The notes under the pieces: generated by a model
The model's input: only the letters and a program-made list of their open reading frames with translations
Databases searched by the model: none
Told to the model about the DNA's origin: nothing
Position numbers and translations under genes: made by a program
Assembly (NCBI GenBank): GCA_040905805.1
Contig: JBBDQS010000166.1
Coordinates: forward strand, 1 to 35,343
Source: Egibacteraceae bacterium
GTDB taxonomy: Bacteria > Actinomycetota > Nitriliruptoria > Euzebyales > Egibacteraceae
Reading direction: 5' to 3'
Length of the DNA stretch: 35,343 bases
Shown: positions 23,188-35,277 of the stretch, in pieces
How the letters are laid out: each line of letters starts with the position of its first letter
How positions within the stretch are numbered: position 1 is the stretch's first letter

Positions 23188-23919
23188 ATGAAGGCGTTGA
23201 TTCTGCTGGCCGTGGGCGCCGCGGCCCTCGCGGGCGTCCTCGGCACGATCATCCGGTCCAGGAGGCGCAGCTCGGCCCGCGCCGCGGTGGTCGCGCCCGC
23301 CGCCTCCGCGCCGGCGCCGGCACCCGTCCCCGAGGAGCGGCCCGCACTGGCGGTGGCACCCGTGGAGCGCCCCGAGCCGGCGCCCGCCCCCGAGGAGCCG
23401 CCCGCCCGCGACCCCGCGCCGGCAGCGGCGTCGACGGTGGAGCCCGCGCCGGCGCCGGCCCCCGTGGAGCGCCCCGACGCCGCGCCCGACCGTCCGTCGG
23501 ACGACCAGACCGAGGCGCTGCCCGCCCTCGGCGCGACCTTCGAGCAGTACGTGCACGCTGACGGTCCGGCGGCGGCGGAGCTCGAGGGCCGCCTCGTCCA
23601 GCGGGTGTGCGACCTGCTGGGGTGGCCCACCGGGCCGGGGATCGCGGGACTGCTGCAGGCCGTCTGCGCCGAGACCGCGGCGCGCGGTGCCGCCATCCCC
23701 GCCGGTGAAGCCGACACGTTCGACACGCAGGTGGCGAGCATCACCCACGAGGTCCTGCTCGGCGTGACGCCCGCGCAGAGCAAGTTCGTCGTGGAGACCC
23801 TCCGGCTCAACGACGGGCCCGGTGCGGACAACGCGGTCAAGCCGATCGTCGTGGACGCCGCGGCGTTGCTGCTCGACGCCTGGGCGACGTGGGACACCGC
23901 CAAGCCCGCCACCACCTGA
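23188..23919 (+). CDS. Membrane-anchored protein with a Pro/Ala linker, unidentified
   Basis: 243 residues. The N-terminus has one transmembrane helix (about 3-20, ALILLAVGAAALAGVLGTII) and a basic stretch (RSRRRSS). A long linker of Ala/Pro/Glu, with repeated APAP and VERP units, runs to about residue 110. A folded acidic C-terminal domain (TFEQYVHADGPAAAELEGRLV, ITHEVLLGVTPAQSKFVVETLRL) completes it. No known domain is recognised. The Ala/Pro linker suggests a reach of several nanometres from the membrane. The ATG at 23188 has GGAGTGGGGGG upstream. Confidence 0.65.
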   Translation: MKALILLAVGAAALAGVLGTIIRSRRRSSARAAVVAPAASAPAPAPVPEERPALAVAPVERPEPAPAPEEPPARDPAPAAASTVEPAPAPAPVERPDAAPDRPSDDQTEALPALGATFEQYVHADGPAAAELEGRLVQRVCDLLGWPTGPGIAGLLQAVCAETAARGAAIPAGEADTFDTQVASITHEVLLGVTPAQSKFVVETLRLNDGPGADNAVKPIVVDAAALLLDAWATWDTAKPATT

Positions 23920-23972
23920 CCACCCCGACCCGACCACCGCCAGCCGGACCCGCGACGGCCAAGGAGGGCCCG

Positions 23973-24341
23973 TCACCGCTCCCAGTCGCGCTCCTCTTGC
24001 GTATACGGGTGGACGGTGGCGTCCACCCACACCCAGATCGTCTTCGACCGCGGGTAGAACCACGTCGGGAACCCCACCATCGCCAGGGCCGACAGCACGA
24101 CCACCGTCACCCACGGCACATCGGGCCAGGTCAGGATCATGGACCCCAGGAGGATGACCGCGAACAGCAGCTGCGCCATGCCGAGGTTCACGATCATCGC
24201 CCCGACCCAGTAGCCCTCCTCGCGCTCGAAGGTGTAGCCGCAACCGGGGCAGTGGGCCGCCATCTGACCCCACGACGTGAAGATGCCCGACGCACCGCAG
24301 TGGGGGCAGCGCTTGCGCAGGGCCCGGACGAGCTTGGTCAC
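23973..24341 (-). CDS. DUF983 membrane protein with a zinc ribbon
   Basis: 122 residues from a GTG at 24341 overlapping the upstream stop. An N-terminal zinc-ribbon-like region (RKRCPHCGASGIF, then AAHCPGCGYTFEREEGYW) provides four cysteines in two CxxC pairs. Two membrane helices follow (about 50-72 and 76-96), with the family's FPTWFYPRSKTIWVWVD loop at the end. This matches DUF983, common in proteobacteria and actinobacteria, of unknown role. It is coupled to the gene at 24338-25066. Confidence 0.83.
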   Translation of the reverse strand: MTKLVRALRKRCPHCGASGIFTSWGQMAAHCPGCGYTFEREEGYWVGAMIVNLGMAQLLFAVILLGSMILTWPDVPWVTVVVLSALAMVGFPTWFYPRSKTIWVWVDATVHPYTQEERDWER

Positions 24342-25066
24342 CGGTAGCCGGCCGCTTGCAGGGCCGCGAGCGGGTCGTCGGCGTCCGTCACGTCTGCGGC
24401 GTCGTCGCACGCCCGGCTCGGCAGGCGGTCCTCGCCGGCGAAGAGCTGGTCGCAGACCGCGGCCTCCGCCTGCCGCGCGGCCAAGGCCGCCTCCGCCTGC
24501 TCGGGGTCCAGGTCGAGCAGCGTGGCGTCGTGGGCCACCAGCGGCGCGATCCACGCCGGGGGGCTCTGGGCGAACTTGCCGTTGACGAGGATGCGCCGCC
24601 CGTCGAGGTCCGCGGTCGAGTCGACCCCCGTCGCCTCGAACACGGCGAACCGCACGATCCCGCCGGCCTCGGCGAAGGCGCGCACCCGCTGCGTTGTCGC
24701 CCCGTCCAGGTCGGCGCCGCACAGGGCGTCGAGGCCGGCCGACAGGACGGCGAGGTCCGCGCGGTGCCCCGCGATGCGCACGCCGGCGAGCAGCGGGCAC
24801 TCCTCGGCGTCCCAGGCGACGGGCTCGGCGTCGCCGACGGCGTACTCCCCGACGTCGTGGGTCAGCCCGGCCCCGGGCGGCGGGCGCCGCTCGGCCACGG
24901 GGACGTCGGGGGACCCCATCGTGACGAAGGCGGTGACGAACACCGCGATCGCGACGGGCACGCTCACCACGGCGAGCACCACGAACCAGCGGGGCAGCAG
25001 CTGCTCGGCCAGCTCGCCGACCGGCGCGTTGCGCCACGGGTCGGTGGGCGGGGCGGGACGGATCAT
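24338..25066 (-). CDS. Single-pass membrane protein, hypothetical
   Basis: 242 residues: a cytoplasmic N-terminus (PPTDPWRNAPVGELAEQLLP), one transmembrane helix (about 27-50) and an extracytoplasmic domain of about 190 residues. It has four cysteines (ECPLLAG, ALCGADL, AVCDQLF, RACDDA), which could form two disulfides. Motifs such as GGIVRFAVFEATGVDSTADLDGRRILVNGKF look conserved but I do not recognise the family. It is cotranscribed and translationally coupled with DUF983. A TAGTCT box lies 6 nt before the ATG. Confidence 0.75.
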   Translation of the reverse strand: MIRPAPPTDPWRNAPVGELAEQLLPRWFVVLAVVSVPVAIAVFVTAFVTMGSPDVPVAERRPPPGAGLTHDVGEYAVGDAEPVAWDAEECPLLAGVRIAGHRADLAVLSAGLDALCGADLDGATTQRVRAFAEAGGIVRFAVFEATGVDSTADLDGRRILVNGKFAQSPPAWIAPLVAHDATLLDLDPEQAEAALAARQAEAAVCDQLFAGEDRLPSRACDDAADVTDADDPLAALQAAGYR

Positions 25067-25072
25067 GCGCCC

Positions 25073-25078
25073 AGACTA
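25073..25078 (-). promoter_or_regulatory. -10 box of the gene at 24338-25066
   Basis: TAGTCT on the minus strand ends 6 nt before the ATG at 25066, giving a leaderless mRNA. Confidence 0.5.
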
Positions 25079-25360
25079 GATCCGCGTCCTCCGCCCGGCC
25101 TGCCGCCCGGCCCACCGCTAGCGTCGCGGTAGGACTCCACCAGCCGCAGGTACACGGAACTCGCGTTCCGCACTTCTCGATCAGCTTTCGGCCCCCCACC
25201 CTTTTCGCGCTGCCGTCATCTCCCTATTGGTCGGCCCGTGGGAGCCGAGCCTTTACCGGTTACGGCCGATCCGGTTGTCGCGCTGGTGGTCGCTCCGGTG
25301 GCCGATCCCGTTGCCGACCTGGCGGACGGCGGGTTCACGGGGCCCTCCGTCGTCGGCGGG
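25079..25360. other. Intergenic region without a supported gene
   Basis: About 280 bp between two minus-strand units. It holds a GAAC-N4-GTTC palindrome (25155-25170), an A+T-richer patch (25170-25240) and a short imprecise repeat of GGCCGATCC. Reading frames here have biased, repetitive composition and look like shadows. Confidence 0.6.
25155..25170. promoter_or_regulatory. CGGAAC-TCGC-GTTCCG palindrome (LexA-box-like)
   Basis: A perfect 6-bp inverted repeat around TCGC contains GAAC-N4-GTTC, the core of the Gram-positive SOS box. It lies about 90 bp upstream of the gene at 24338-25066. It may be an operator or only a hairpin; no SOS gene is adjacent. Confidence 0.3.
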
Positions 25361-26443
25361 TCAGTCGGTCCACACCCGCACCACCTCTTCGGCCAATGCC
25401 TCAGCGTCGAGGTCGTCGATGTTGCAGGCGACAGCCACGGCAAGGTTGTCGTCCGGTTGGATCTGCAGGTGGGCGCTGACCCCGACCCAGCCGCCCGAGT
25501 GGGAGAGCGCCGGTCGTCCGTTCACGTCGTCGTACAGGCTGATGCCGCCGGCGTAGCGGCTGCCGTCGTCGTCGGGGATCGGACCTGGGGTCAGCATCAA
25601 CTCGCGCCACTCGGGGGATCCCACCCCGTGGGCGGTCGGGGCATCCAGGAACACCCGCGCCCACCGCAGCAGGTCCCCCACGGTCGTATGGGCCGCACCG
25701 TCACCGGTCTGTCGCCAGCGGCTGACCGCCGGCTCGAAGGTGCCGTCGCCCTCGTCGTAGTAGCCGACCGCCTCCCCCGGTGGCGTGCTGTCCTGGTCGT
25801 CGCGATATCGCGAGTCGAGCATGCCCAGCGGTGCGAACACCGCGTCAGCCGCGTGGTCGACCAGGGTCCGTCCGGTCACCGATTCGACGAGCTGGCCGAG
25901 CAGGAAGTAGTTGGTGTTGGAGTACTCGAACACGGTGCCGGGATCCCGGACAGCCACCCCCTCGAGCGCGGAAAGGGCATCGACGGCGGTGGTCACCTCC
26001 TCCGGCTCGGCGTCGAGCAGATCGACATAGTCGGGCAGCCCACTGGTGTGGTGGACCAGGTCGGCAACAGTCACCGTCCCGGGGGTGATGTCGAGGTCTG
26101 GCAGCCAATCGGTGAGGTCGTCGTCCAAGTCGAGATCGCCGTCGACGATCAGGCCCATGACGGCACCGGCGGTGATCTGCTTGGACACCGAGGCCACGTC
26201 GATGACGGTGTCGGCGGTGAACGGTGTGCCGGCCTGAAGATCGGCGGCACCGTGGGCGGTCTCGACGACCACGTGGCCCTCGAGGTACACCCCGACAGCG
26301 CATCCAGGCGTGGTCTCGTCGAAGTCGGCGAAGGCCGCGTCGGTGTCGGCTTGGCGGTCGGTGTCGGCCGACCCGTCGGTGCCGTCGCACCCGGCCGCTG
26401 CGAGGACGAGCAGCCCGACCAGCACACCGACCGCACACCGCAT
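25361..26443 (-). CDS. Serine hydrolase lipoprotein (beta-lactamase class C / PBP-like)
   Basis: 360 residues. The N-terminus is a lipoprotein signal ending LAAAGC (Cys19). The penicillin-binding-protein fold motifs are present: SVSK at 85-88 (nucleophile Ser85, Lys88), YSNTNY (Tyr-x-Asn) and HSGG near the C-terminus. Such proteins are DD-peptidases, esterases or beta-lactamases on the outer face of the membrane; substrate is undefined. A TACCGT box lies 7 nt upstream of the ATG at 26443. Codons are a little less G+C-rich than in neighbours. The segment 26444-26547 behind the ABC-F gene shows no clear gene. Confidence 0.88.
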   Translation of the reverse strand: MRCAVGVLVGLLVLAAAGCDGTDGSADTDRQADTDAAFADFDETTPGCAVGVYLEGHVVVETAHGAADLQAGTPFTADTVIDVASVSKQITAGAVMGLIVDGDLDLDDDLTDWLPDLDITPGTVTVADLVHHTSGLPDYVDLLDAEPEEVTTAVDALSALEGVAVRDPGTVFEYSNTNYFLLGQLVESVTGRTLVDHAADAVFAPLGMLDSRYRDDQDSTPPGEAVGYYDEGDGTFEPAVSRWRQTGDGAAHTTVGDLLRWARVFLDAPTAHGVGSPEWRELMLTPGPIPDDDGSRYAGGISLYDDVNGRPALSHSGGWVGVSAHLQIQPDDNLAVAVACNIDDLDAEALAEEVVRVWTD

Positions 26444-26450
26444 GACGGTC

Positions 26451-26456
26451 ACGGTA
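26451..26456 (-). promoter_or_regulatory. -10 box of the serine hydrolase gene
   Basis: TACCGT on the minus strand ends 7 nt before the ATG at 26443; leaderless. Confidence 0.45.
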
Positions 26457-26547
26457 GTGCATCGCTGAGGGTCAGGAGGCCGACGCCCGATGACGTCGCA
26501 GGAGCTTGTGGATCTCGCTGACGGCGGCGACCGACACGGCGCGGCGC

Positions 26548-28179
<1,632 letters not shown>

Positions 28180-28185
28180 GACGCC

Positions 28186-28191
28186 ACGCTA
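28186..28191 (-). promoter_or_regulatory. -10 box of the ABC-F gene
   Basis: TAGCGT on the minus strand ends 6 nt before the ATG at 28179, so the mRNA is probably leaderless. It lies within 10 bp of the terminator hairpin of the upstream gene. Confidence 0.55.
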
Positions 28192-28199
28192 CTCGCCGC

Positions 28200-28238
28200 G
28201 TGGCGGATCAGGACCATCTGGAGGCCCTGATCCGCCAC
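28200..28238. terminator. 13-bp perfect inverted repeat
   Basis: GTGGCGGATCAGG (28200-28212) and CCTGATCCGCCAC (28226-28238) are exact inverted copies with a 13-nt loop. It sits downstream of the RecQ-like gene and just upstream of the ABC-F promoter, so it likely separates the two transcripts. Confidence 0.75.
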
Positions 28239-28273
28239 ACGCTCCGCACTGGCCCTGGCGGCGCTGGTGCGGC

Positions 28274-30379
<2,106 letters not shown>

Positions 30380-30438
30380 GGCCTCACGGTCTACCACGGC
30401 CCCGGCCGGCCGCGACGTGCCGCCCTCGCCCGGCGTGC

Positions 30439-31461
30439 TCAGCGGGCGAGGCGCTTGGGCCGCCCGGCCCAGGCCTTCTCGATGGTGCGTGCGGAGGGCA
30501 GCCGCACCTTCGTGGCCAACCGCAGGTGCTCCAGGGTGCGGATCACCCGCCAGGACGGGTCGAGCTGGCCGCGCAGCAGCCCGTGGCGCGCCGAGGTCGG
30601 GAAGGCGTGGTGGTTGTTGTGCCAGGACTCGCCGAAGGACAGCAGCGACAGCGGCCAGTTGTTCGTCGACTCGTCACGGCTGTCGAACGGCTGCGCGCCG
30701 AAGAAGTGACAGATCGAGTTGATGCTCCACGTCACGTGGTGGAGCAGGGCGATCCGCACGAGGCTGCCCCACACGAACGCGGTGCCCGCCGCACCCAGGC
30801 TGCCGGTGACGGCGAACGCGATCAGCGGGGGGGCGAGCAGGGTCACGACGAGGAAGAGGGGGAACAGGCGGCTGATCGCGACGATCATGGGCTCGCGCTC
30901 GAGGTCGGGCGCCCACCGGGCGGTGATGGTCGTGGGCGGCCGGAACAGCCAGCCCATGTGGGCGTGCCACAGGCCGCGCCAGACGCCGCGCAGGCCGGGC
31001 TCCTCCACGAGGTGGGGCGAGTGCGGGTCGCCGTACTCGTCGGCGTAGGCGTGGTGGCGGCGGTGGGTCGCGACCCAGTCGATCACCGACTTCTGCACCG
31101 ACAGCGACCCGGCCACGGCGAGGATGCCCCGCAGCACCTTCGGGACCTCGAAGCTGCGGTGGGTGAACAGCCGGTGGTAGCCGACGGTCACGCCCAGGAT
31201 CGTGACGACGTAGAACCCCAGGAACAGCCCGAAGTCCAGGCGGCTGATGCCGTCGCCCCACAGCAGGACCATCGCGGCGACGACCCCGGCCAACGGCAGG
31301 ACCGTCAGCACGACGGCGGCGCGACGCTGGAAGCGGATCTCTGCGACGCTGACCTCCCGCACCCCGCGGATGGCCGGCGGGCCCTCCTGCGCCAGGGCGG
31401 TCTCCATGATGGCGTCGGCATCGGGAGGCAGGACAGCGTCGAGCTCGGCGGCGTGGCGCAC
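30439..31461 (-). CDS. Acyl-CoA/fatty-acid desaturase, delta-9 type
   Basis: 340 residues from a GTG at 31461 with AGGAG seven nt upstream; a longer frame to 31554 starts before the likely transcription start. The three histidine boxes of the membrane di-iron desaturases are present: HRLFTH, HRRHH and HNNHH (in ESWHNNHHAFPTSARHG). Two pairs of membrane helices surround them (VVLTVLPLAGVVAAMVLL, FGLFLGFYVVTILGVTVGY, LFPLFLVVTLLAPPLIAFAV). It introduces a cis double bond into saturated acyl chains, tuning membrane fluidity. Electron donor unknown; no ferredoxin or reductase lies adjacent. Confidence 0.92.
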   Translation of the reverse strand: MRHAAELDAVLPPDADAIMETALAQEGPPAIRGVREVSVAEIRFQRRAAVVLTVLPLAGVVAAMVLLWGDGISRLDFGLFLGFYVVTILGVTVGYHRLFTHRSFEVPKVLRGILAVAGSLSVQKSVIDWVATHRRHHAYADEYGDPHSPHLVEEPGLRGVWRGLWHAHMGWLFRPPTTITARWAPDLEREPMIVAISRLFPLFLVVTLLAPPLIAFAVTGSLGAAGTAFVWGSLVRIALLHHVTWSINSICHFFGAQPFDSRDESTNNWPLSLLSFGESWHNNHHAFPTSARHGLLRGQLDPSWRVIRTLEHLRLATKVRLPSARTIEKAWAGRPKRLAR

Positions 31462-31742
31462 AGGGCATCTCCTGGCTCGCACGCCTGCGGCGGTCTCACC
31501 GGCGAACGAGAGTCTCGTGCTGCCAGGGTAGGCGCGTTGGAAGTCCGGTGCCATCGGCCACGACGTCGCCCCAGGTGTGGAGCACCGCGGTGGCCGGGCC
31601 CCGGCCGAAGTGGGCAGGCGGCCCGCCAGGGGCCGCCCCCGACGCCGCCGCCACGCCGAGGCCGGGCGGTGATCGTGGTCTGCGGGTGGATGCTCGCTAC
31701 GATCCCCCGACGTCCGGCCCGGACGACGCGCGAGGAGCCACG

Positions 31743-32210
31743 ATGGACAGTCCGGCAGCAGGGCGGGACCCGGGGGCGACCTGGGCCGCCTTCGCCGCCG
31801 CGGCCCCGGAGCTGGCGACGCAGGTCCGCGAGCGCTTCGCCGCGAACCTCCACCACGTCATCGGCACGGTGCGCCGTGACGGGGCGCCGCGACTCAGCGG
31901 CACCGAGGTCCAGATCGACGAGCAGGCCGTCGTCCTCGGGATGATGGGTGGCTCGCGCAAGCTCGCCGACGTGCGGCGCGACCCGCGGGTGGAGATCCAC
32001 AGCGCTCCGGTGGAGGACGACCTCGCACACGGCGACGCCAAGCTGGCCGGACGTCTCGTCGAGCAGGAGCGCGACCTACCGGAGCACCCGGGCGCGGGGT
32101 TCTTCGAGCTGCTGCTGGACCTGGTCGCCGTCGTGCGGGTCGACGGGGACGAGCTCCTGTTCACCACGTGGCGGCCCGGACATGCGGTGCGCGAGACCCG
32201 GCGCCGGTAG
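31743..32210 (+). CDS. Pyridoxamine 5'-phosphate oxidase-like FMN/F420-binding split-barrel protein
   Basis: 155 residues. The pattern FAANLHHVIGTVRRDGAPRLSGTEVQIDEQAVVLGMMGGSRKLADVRRDPRVEIHSAP is the core of the PPOX-fold superfamily. There the two strands hold a flavin and SRKLADVRRDP contacts its phosphate. It most resembles the F420- or FMN-binding general oxidoreductases of actinobacteria rather than true PdxH. GAGGAG lies 7 nt before the ATG at 31743. It may be cotranscribed with the K+ channel gene 18 nt downstream. The 188 bp before it contains no gene. Confidence 0.85.
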   Translation: MDSPAAGRDPGATWAAFAAAAPELATQVRERFAANLHHVIGTVRRDGAPRLSGTEVQIDEQAVVLGMMGGSRKLADVRRDPRVEIHSAPVEDDLAHGDAKLAGRLVEQERDLPEHPGAGFFELLLDLVAVVRVDGDELLFTTWRPGHAVRETRRR

Positions 32211-32228
32211 GGGACACGAGGTGGACGG

Positions 32229-33998
32229 GTGAAGTTCGTCGCGGCCATGCTGTCGATGCTGGCCGCGCCCCTGACGGGGGGCAGCGGGCGGGCCATGCTG
32301 CGCCTGGGCGGGATCTTCGCCGGCGCGGTGGTGCTCTTCAGCGCCGGGTTCCACGTGCTCATGGCGCTGGAGGGCCGCGAGTTCACCTGGGTGGCCAGCG
32401 TCTACTGGACGCTCGTGACGATGACGACGCTCGGCTTCGGCGACATCGTCTTCGCGTCCGACCTCGGCCGGATGTACTCGGTGGTCGTGCTGCTGACCGG
32501 CGCGCTGCTCCTGCTGGTCCTGCTGCCGTTCACCTTCGTCCAGCTGGTCTACCTGCCCTGGCGGGCCGCCGTGCGTGCGGCGCGCACGCCCCGGGCGCTG
32601 CCCGAGGACACCGCCGGCCACATCCTGCTGACGGGCCGGGGGCCGATGGAGGAGGCGCTCATCCACCGGGCCACCGTCGCCCGCGTCCCCTACTTCGTGA
32701 TCGTCGAGGACATCGACGAGGCGGCGACCCTGTACGACCAGGGCTACCCGGTCATGGTCGGCGACCTCGACGACCCGGCCACCTACCGCGCCGCCCGCGC
32801 CGAGTCGGCCGTGATGGTCCTCACCGCCGCCAGCGACCAGACCAACACCAACGTGGCCTTCACCGTGCGCGAGGTGACCGCCGCGGGCGTGCTGGTGGCG
32901 ACAGCGAGCTCGCCCGACTCCGTCGACGTCCTGCACCTCGCCGGCGCCGACTGCGTCATCGAGCTCGGCGACATGCTGGGCCGGGCCTTGGCCCGTCGGA
33001 TCCTCGCGCCCACCGCCCGCAGCAGCGCCATCTCCACGGTCGAGGACATCGTCATCGCCGAGACCTCCGCCGCCGGCACCGCCCTGGTCGGCCGCACGCT
33101 GGGCGACCTCGACCTGCAGCGCCGCTTCGGCGTGTCGGTCGTGGGGCTGTGGGACCGCGGGTCCCTGCAGCCGGCCACCCCAGAGCTGCGCATCGCGGAG
33201 ACCTCGATCCTGCTGCTCGCCGCGGCCGAGGAGCGCCTGCAGGCCTACGACGCGGCGTTCGCCCGATCCGAGGACCCCGAGGCGGGTCCGGGCGAGGCGG
33301 GGGTGGTGATCCTCGGCGGGGGACGGGTCGGGCGGGCGGTGGCGCGGACCCTGGCGGCCGAGGGGATCGAGCACCGCATCGTCGAGCGCCACGAGCAGCG
33401 CGTGCGCCACCTCGACGGGGTCGTGATCGGCGACGCCGCCGACCTCGACGTCCTGCGCCAGGCGGGCATCGGGGAGGCGTCCGCGGTGGTGGTCACCACC
33501 CACGACGACGACATGAACATCTACCTCACGTTGTACTGCCGGCGGCTGCGCGCCAAGGCGATGATCCTCGGGCGGGTCGCGCTGGAGCGCAACGTGACGA
33601 CCATGCACCGGGCGGGCGCCGACTTCGTCCTGTCCTACGCGTCGATGGGCGCCACGGAGGCGTGGAACGCCATCCGTGACGCGTCGACCGTGCTCCTCGC
33701 GGAGGGTCTGGTCGTGTTCCGCGTGGCGGTGCCCCCCGAGCTCGCCGGGCGGCCGCTGCCGGCGGCCGACATCCCGGGCGCCACCGGGTGCAGCATCGTC
33801 GGCATCGTCCGCGGGGGCACGGGCACCACCGCCTTCGACCCGGCCGCGCCGCTGCCCGCCGACGGCGAGCTCCTGCTCGTCGGCGACGAACACGCCGAGG
33901 AGCGGTTCCTCGAGCGCTACCGGCGTCGGCGGTCAGGTCCGCCCAGCTGGCTGCGCGGCGTTTTTGCGGTCTTGTCAACGATCCGTGGGTCACCGTGA
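32229..33998 (+). CDS. Two-TM potassium channel with two RCK (TrkA-N) modules
   Basis: 589 residues. The pore part has TM1 (about 25-48), the pore loop with the selectivity filter TLGFGD at 67-72 and TM2 (83-110). Two cytosolic RCK modules follow. The first (about 129-330) has a degenerate nucleotide loop, GRGPMEEALI. The second (about 355-575) has a good GGGRVGRAVARTL and VERHE acid, and ends in a TrkA-C-type fold. Such channels conduct K+ and are gated by nucleotides or divalent ions bound to the RCK ring. The second module is the likelier ligand binder. GTG start with a weak GAGG upstream. Confidence 0.9.
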   Translation: MKFVAAMLSMLAAPLTGGSGRAMLRLGGIFAGAVVLFSAGFHVLMALEGREFTWVASVYWTLVTMTTLGFGDIVFASDLGRMYSVVVLLTGALLLLVLLPFTFVQLVYLPWRAAVRAARTPRALPEDTAGHILLTGRGPMEEALIHRATVARVPYFVIVEDIDEAATLYDQGYPVMVGDLDDPATYRAARAESAVMVLTAASDQTNTNVAFTVREVTAAGVLVATASSPDSVDVLHLAGADCVIELGDMLGRALARRILAPTARSSAISTVEDIVIAETSAAGTALVGRTLGDLDLQRRFGVSVVGLWDRGSLQPATPELRIAETSILLLAAAEERLQAYDAAFARSEDPEAGPGEAGVVILGGGRVGRAVARTLAAEGIEHRIVERHEQRVRHLDGVVIGDAADLDVLRQAGIGEASAVVVTTHDDDMNIYLTLYCRRLRAKAMILGRVALERNVTTMHRAGADFVLSYASMGATEAWNAIRDASTVLLAEGLVVFRVAVPPELAGRPLPAADIPGATGCSIVGIVRGGTGTTAFDPAAPLPADGELLLVGDEHAEERFLERYRRRRSGPPSWLRGVFAVLSTIRGSP

Positions 33999-34089
33999 GC
34001 CTTTCGTGGTCGTGGGGGCACACGCCGGCGGCGCGCCCGGCCCGCAGCGTGCGCCCCGTGCAGCGCTGCGCCCGCCGGACACCGTGTCG

Positions 34090-34162
34090 AGTGGACACTT
34101 TTCGGGTTCGAGACGCCGTTATATCCGATATATCCGGGTGCTCAACCGGAGAAGTGTCCACT
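34090..34162. mobile_element. MITE-like element with 22-bp inverted ends
   Basis: The left arm (34090-34112, starting AGTGGACACTT) and the right arm (34141-34162, ending AAGTGTCCACT) are inverted copies with few mismatches. Between them is an A+T-rich core with ATATCCG repeated twice and a short ATATC-C-GATAT palindrome. It is 73 bp long, has no ORF, and its ends resemble IS termini. It may instead be a strong hairpin or terminator after the channel gene. Confidence 0.45.
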
Positions 34163-34227
34163 GCACACCGGGGACGGCGCCGCCCCACCCAGGCGCCTCA
34201 CCGTGGCCTTGCAGTCCCCATGCCGAG

Positions 34228-34422
34228 GTGACCCACCTGGTGTCCGGCCGCGCCTTCGCCGACGCGCTGACGGCTTCCTACGGCGCCGGACGGGAAGGTG
34301 GGCCGGCCCTGGTGGCGGGCCGCGGCCGACGACGTCGGCACGGTCACCTTTTCGGCGCTGGAGGATTTCGACGTGCAGGAGGTCCGCCTGGTCGGCGGTG
34401 ACGCGACGCTCGACCCTAGGAT
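34228..34422 (+). pseudogene. Cell-wall-binding repeat 2 (CWB2) remnant
   Basis: Two frames read VTHLVSGRAFADALTAS and then, one frame over, AAADDVGTVTFSALEDFDVQEVRLVGGDATL. Together they match a CWB2 unit (the FADAL, then the VxxVxLVGG pattern) that anchors proteins to the cell wall. The rest of the protein is missing. It is joined to the MITE-like element and is likely a decaying gene fragment. Confidence 0.6.
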
Positions 34423-34474
34423 GGGCCCGCCGTGGCGGTCCGGTCGCCGCGGGTGGCAGCATCGGACGCAAGCC

Positions 34475-35277
34475 ATGACCACGCGCGTGGACCGCCGGCA
34501 GGTGCTGGCCTACCGCGCCCACGTCCAGGGCCTGCACCGCGACGCTGCCCACGACGTGGTCGGTGCGGGGCGCCCCCCACGTCCACCGCGCCGGCGAGCT
34601 CGTCGCCCTGTCGCGGGCGCTGTGGCCCTGGAGCGACGACGACGCCCTGGCCCGGCTCGACACCTCCGCCGGCAACGTGCGCCGGTCGGGCATGCCCGCC
34701 CGGGAGGCGCTGCGGTTCGTCGCCGGGGCCATCGCCGACATCGTCACCAAGCCGATGGCCAAGGGCGACGTCAGCGGCGCCCTGACCCCCCGGGTGCCCG
34801 CGGAGATGACCGTGGACTGCCGGCGCTGCGAGGCGACCCACATCGTCGAGATCCTGTTCCGCTGCGCCGTGCTCCCGGCCGGCATCACCTGCGCCCGACC
34901 ACGAGGTGGACGTCGACGGCCGACAGGCGTGGATCCCCGAGGCCGGCCACGCGGCCCTGGCCGCACCACCCGACCCGCCGGCGGTCCGGCTGCTGCCACC
35001 GTCCGACCCGTTCCTGCAGGCCCGCGACCGCGAGCTGCTCGCCCCCGACCCCGCCCACCGCAAGGTGCTGTGGCCGATCCTCGGGCGGCCCGGTGCGCTG
35101 CTCGTCGAGGGTGACGTCGCCGGCACGTGGCGGGCCCGCAAGAAGGGCCGGCGCATCGCGCTGACCGTGGCGCCCTTCGGTCGCCTGCCCACCGCCGCCC
35201 GCGGGGGCCTCGACGAGGAGGCCGCGCTGCTCGCCGCGGCCCGGGGGGCCACCGGCGCCACGGTGACCGTGGACTGA
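34475..35277 (+). pseudogene. Winged-helix DNA-binding protein (HTH_42/YcaQ-like), frameshifted
   Basis: Three frames join to give one HTH_42-type protein of about 265 residues. Frame 2 reads MTTRVDRRQVLAYRAHVQGL from 34475. Frame 3 continues near 34563 with RGAPHVHRAGELVALSRALWPW and DVSGALTPRVPAEM. Frame 1 resumes near 34895 with GRQAWIPEAGHAALAAPPDP and WRARKKGRRIALTV to the stop at 35277. The first break also lacks about 25 residues that the family has before RGAPHxHR, so it involves a deletion. The family includes YcaQ-type glycosylases that unhook DNA crosslinks and related proteins. Two frameshifts make it a pseudogene, unless the sequence has errors. Confidence 0.78.

Noticed and set aside
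21990-23915. Upstream extension of purQ
   Set aside because: It runs through the divergent Uma2 gene; PurQ begins at MRIGVV as in the family.
26444-26547. Small gene between the ABC-F gene and the serine hydrolase gene
   Set aside because: A short Arg-rich reading with no start signal or family match.
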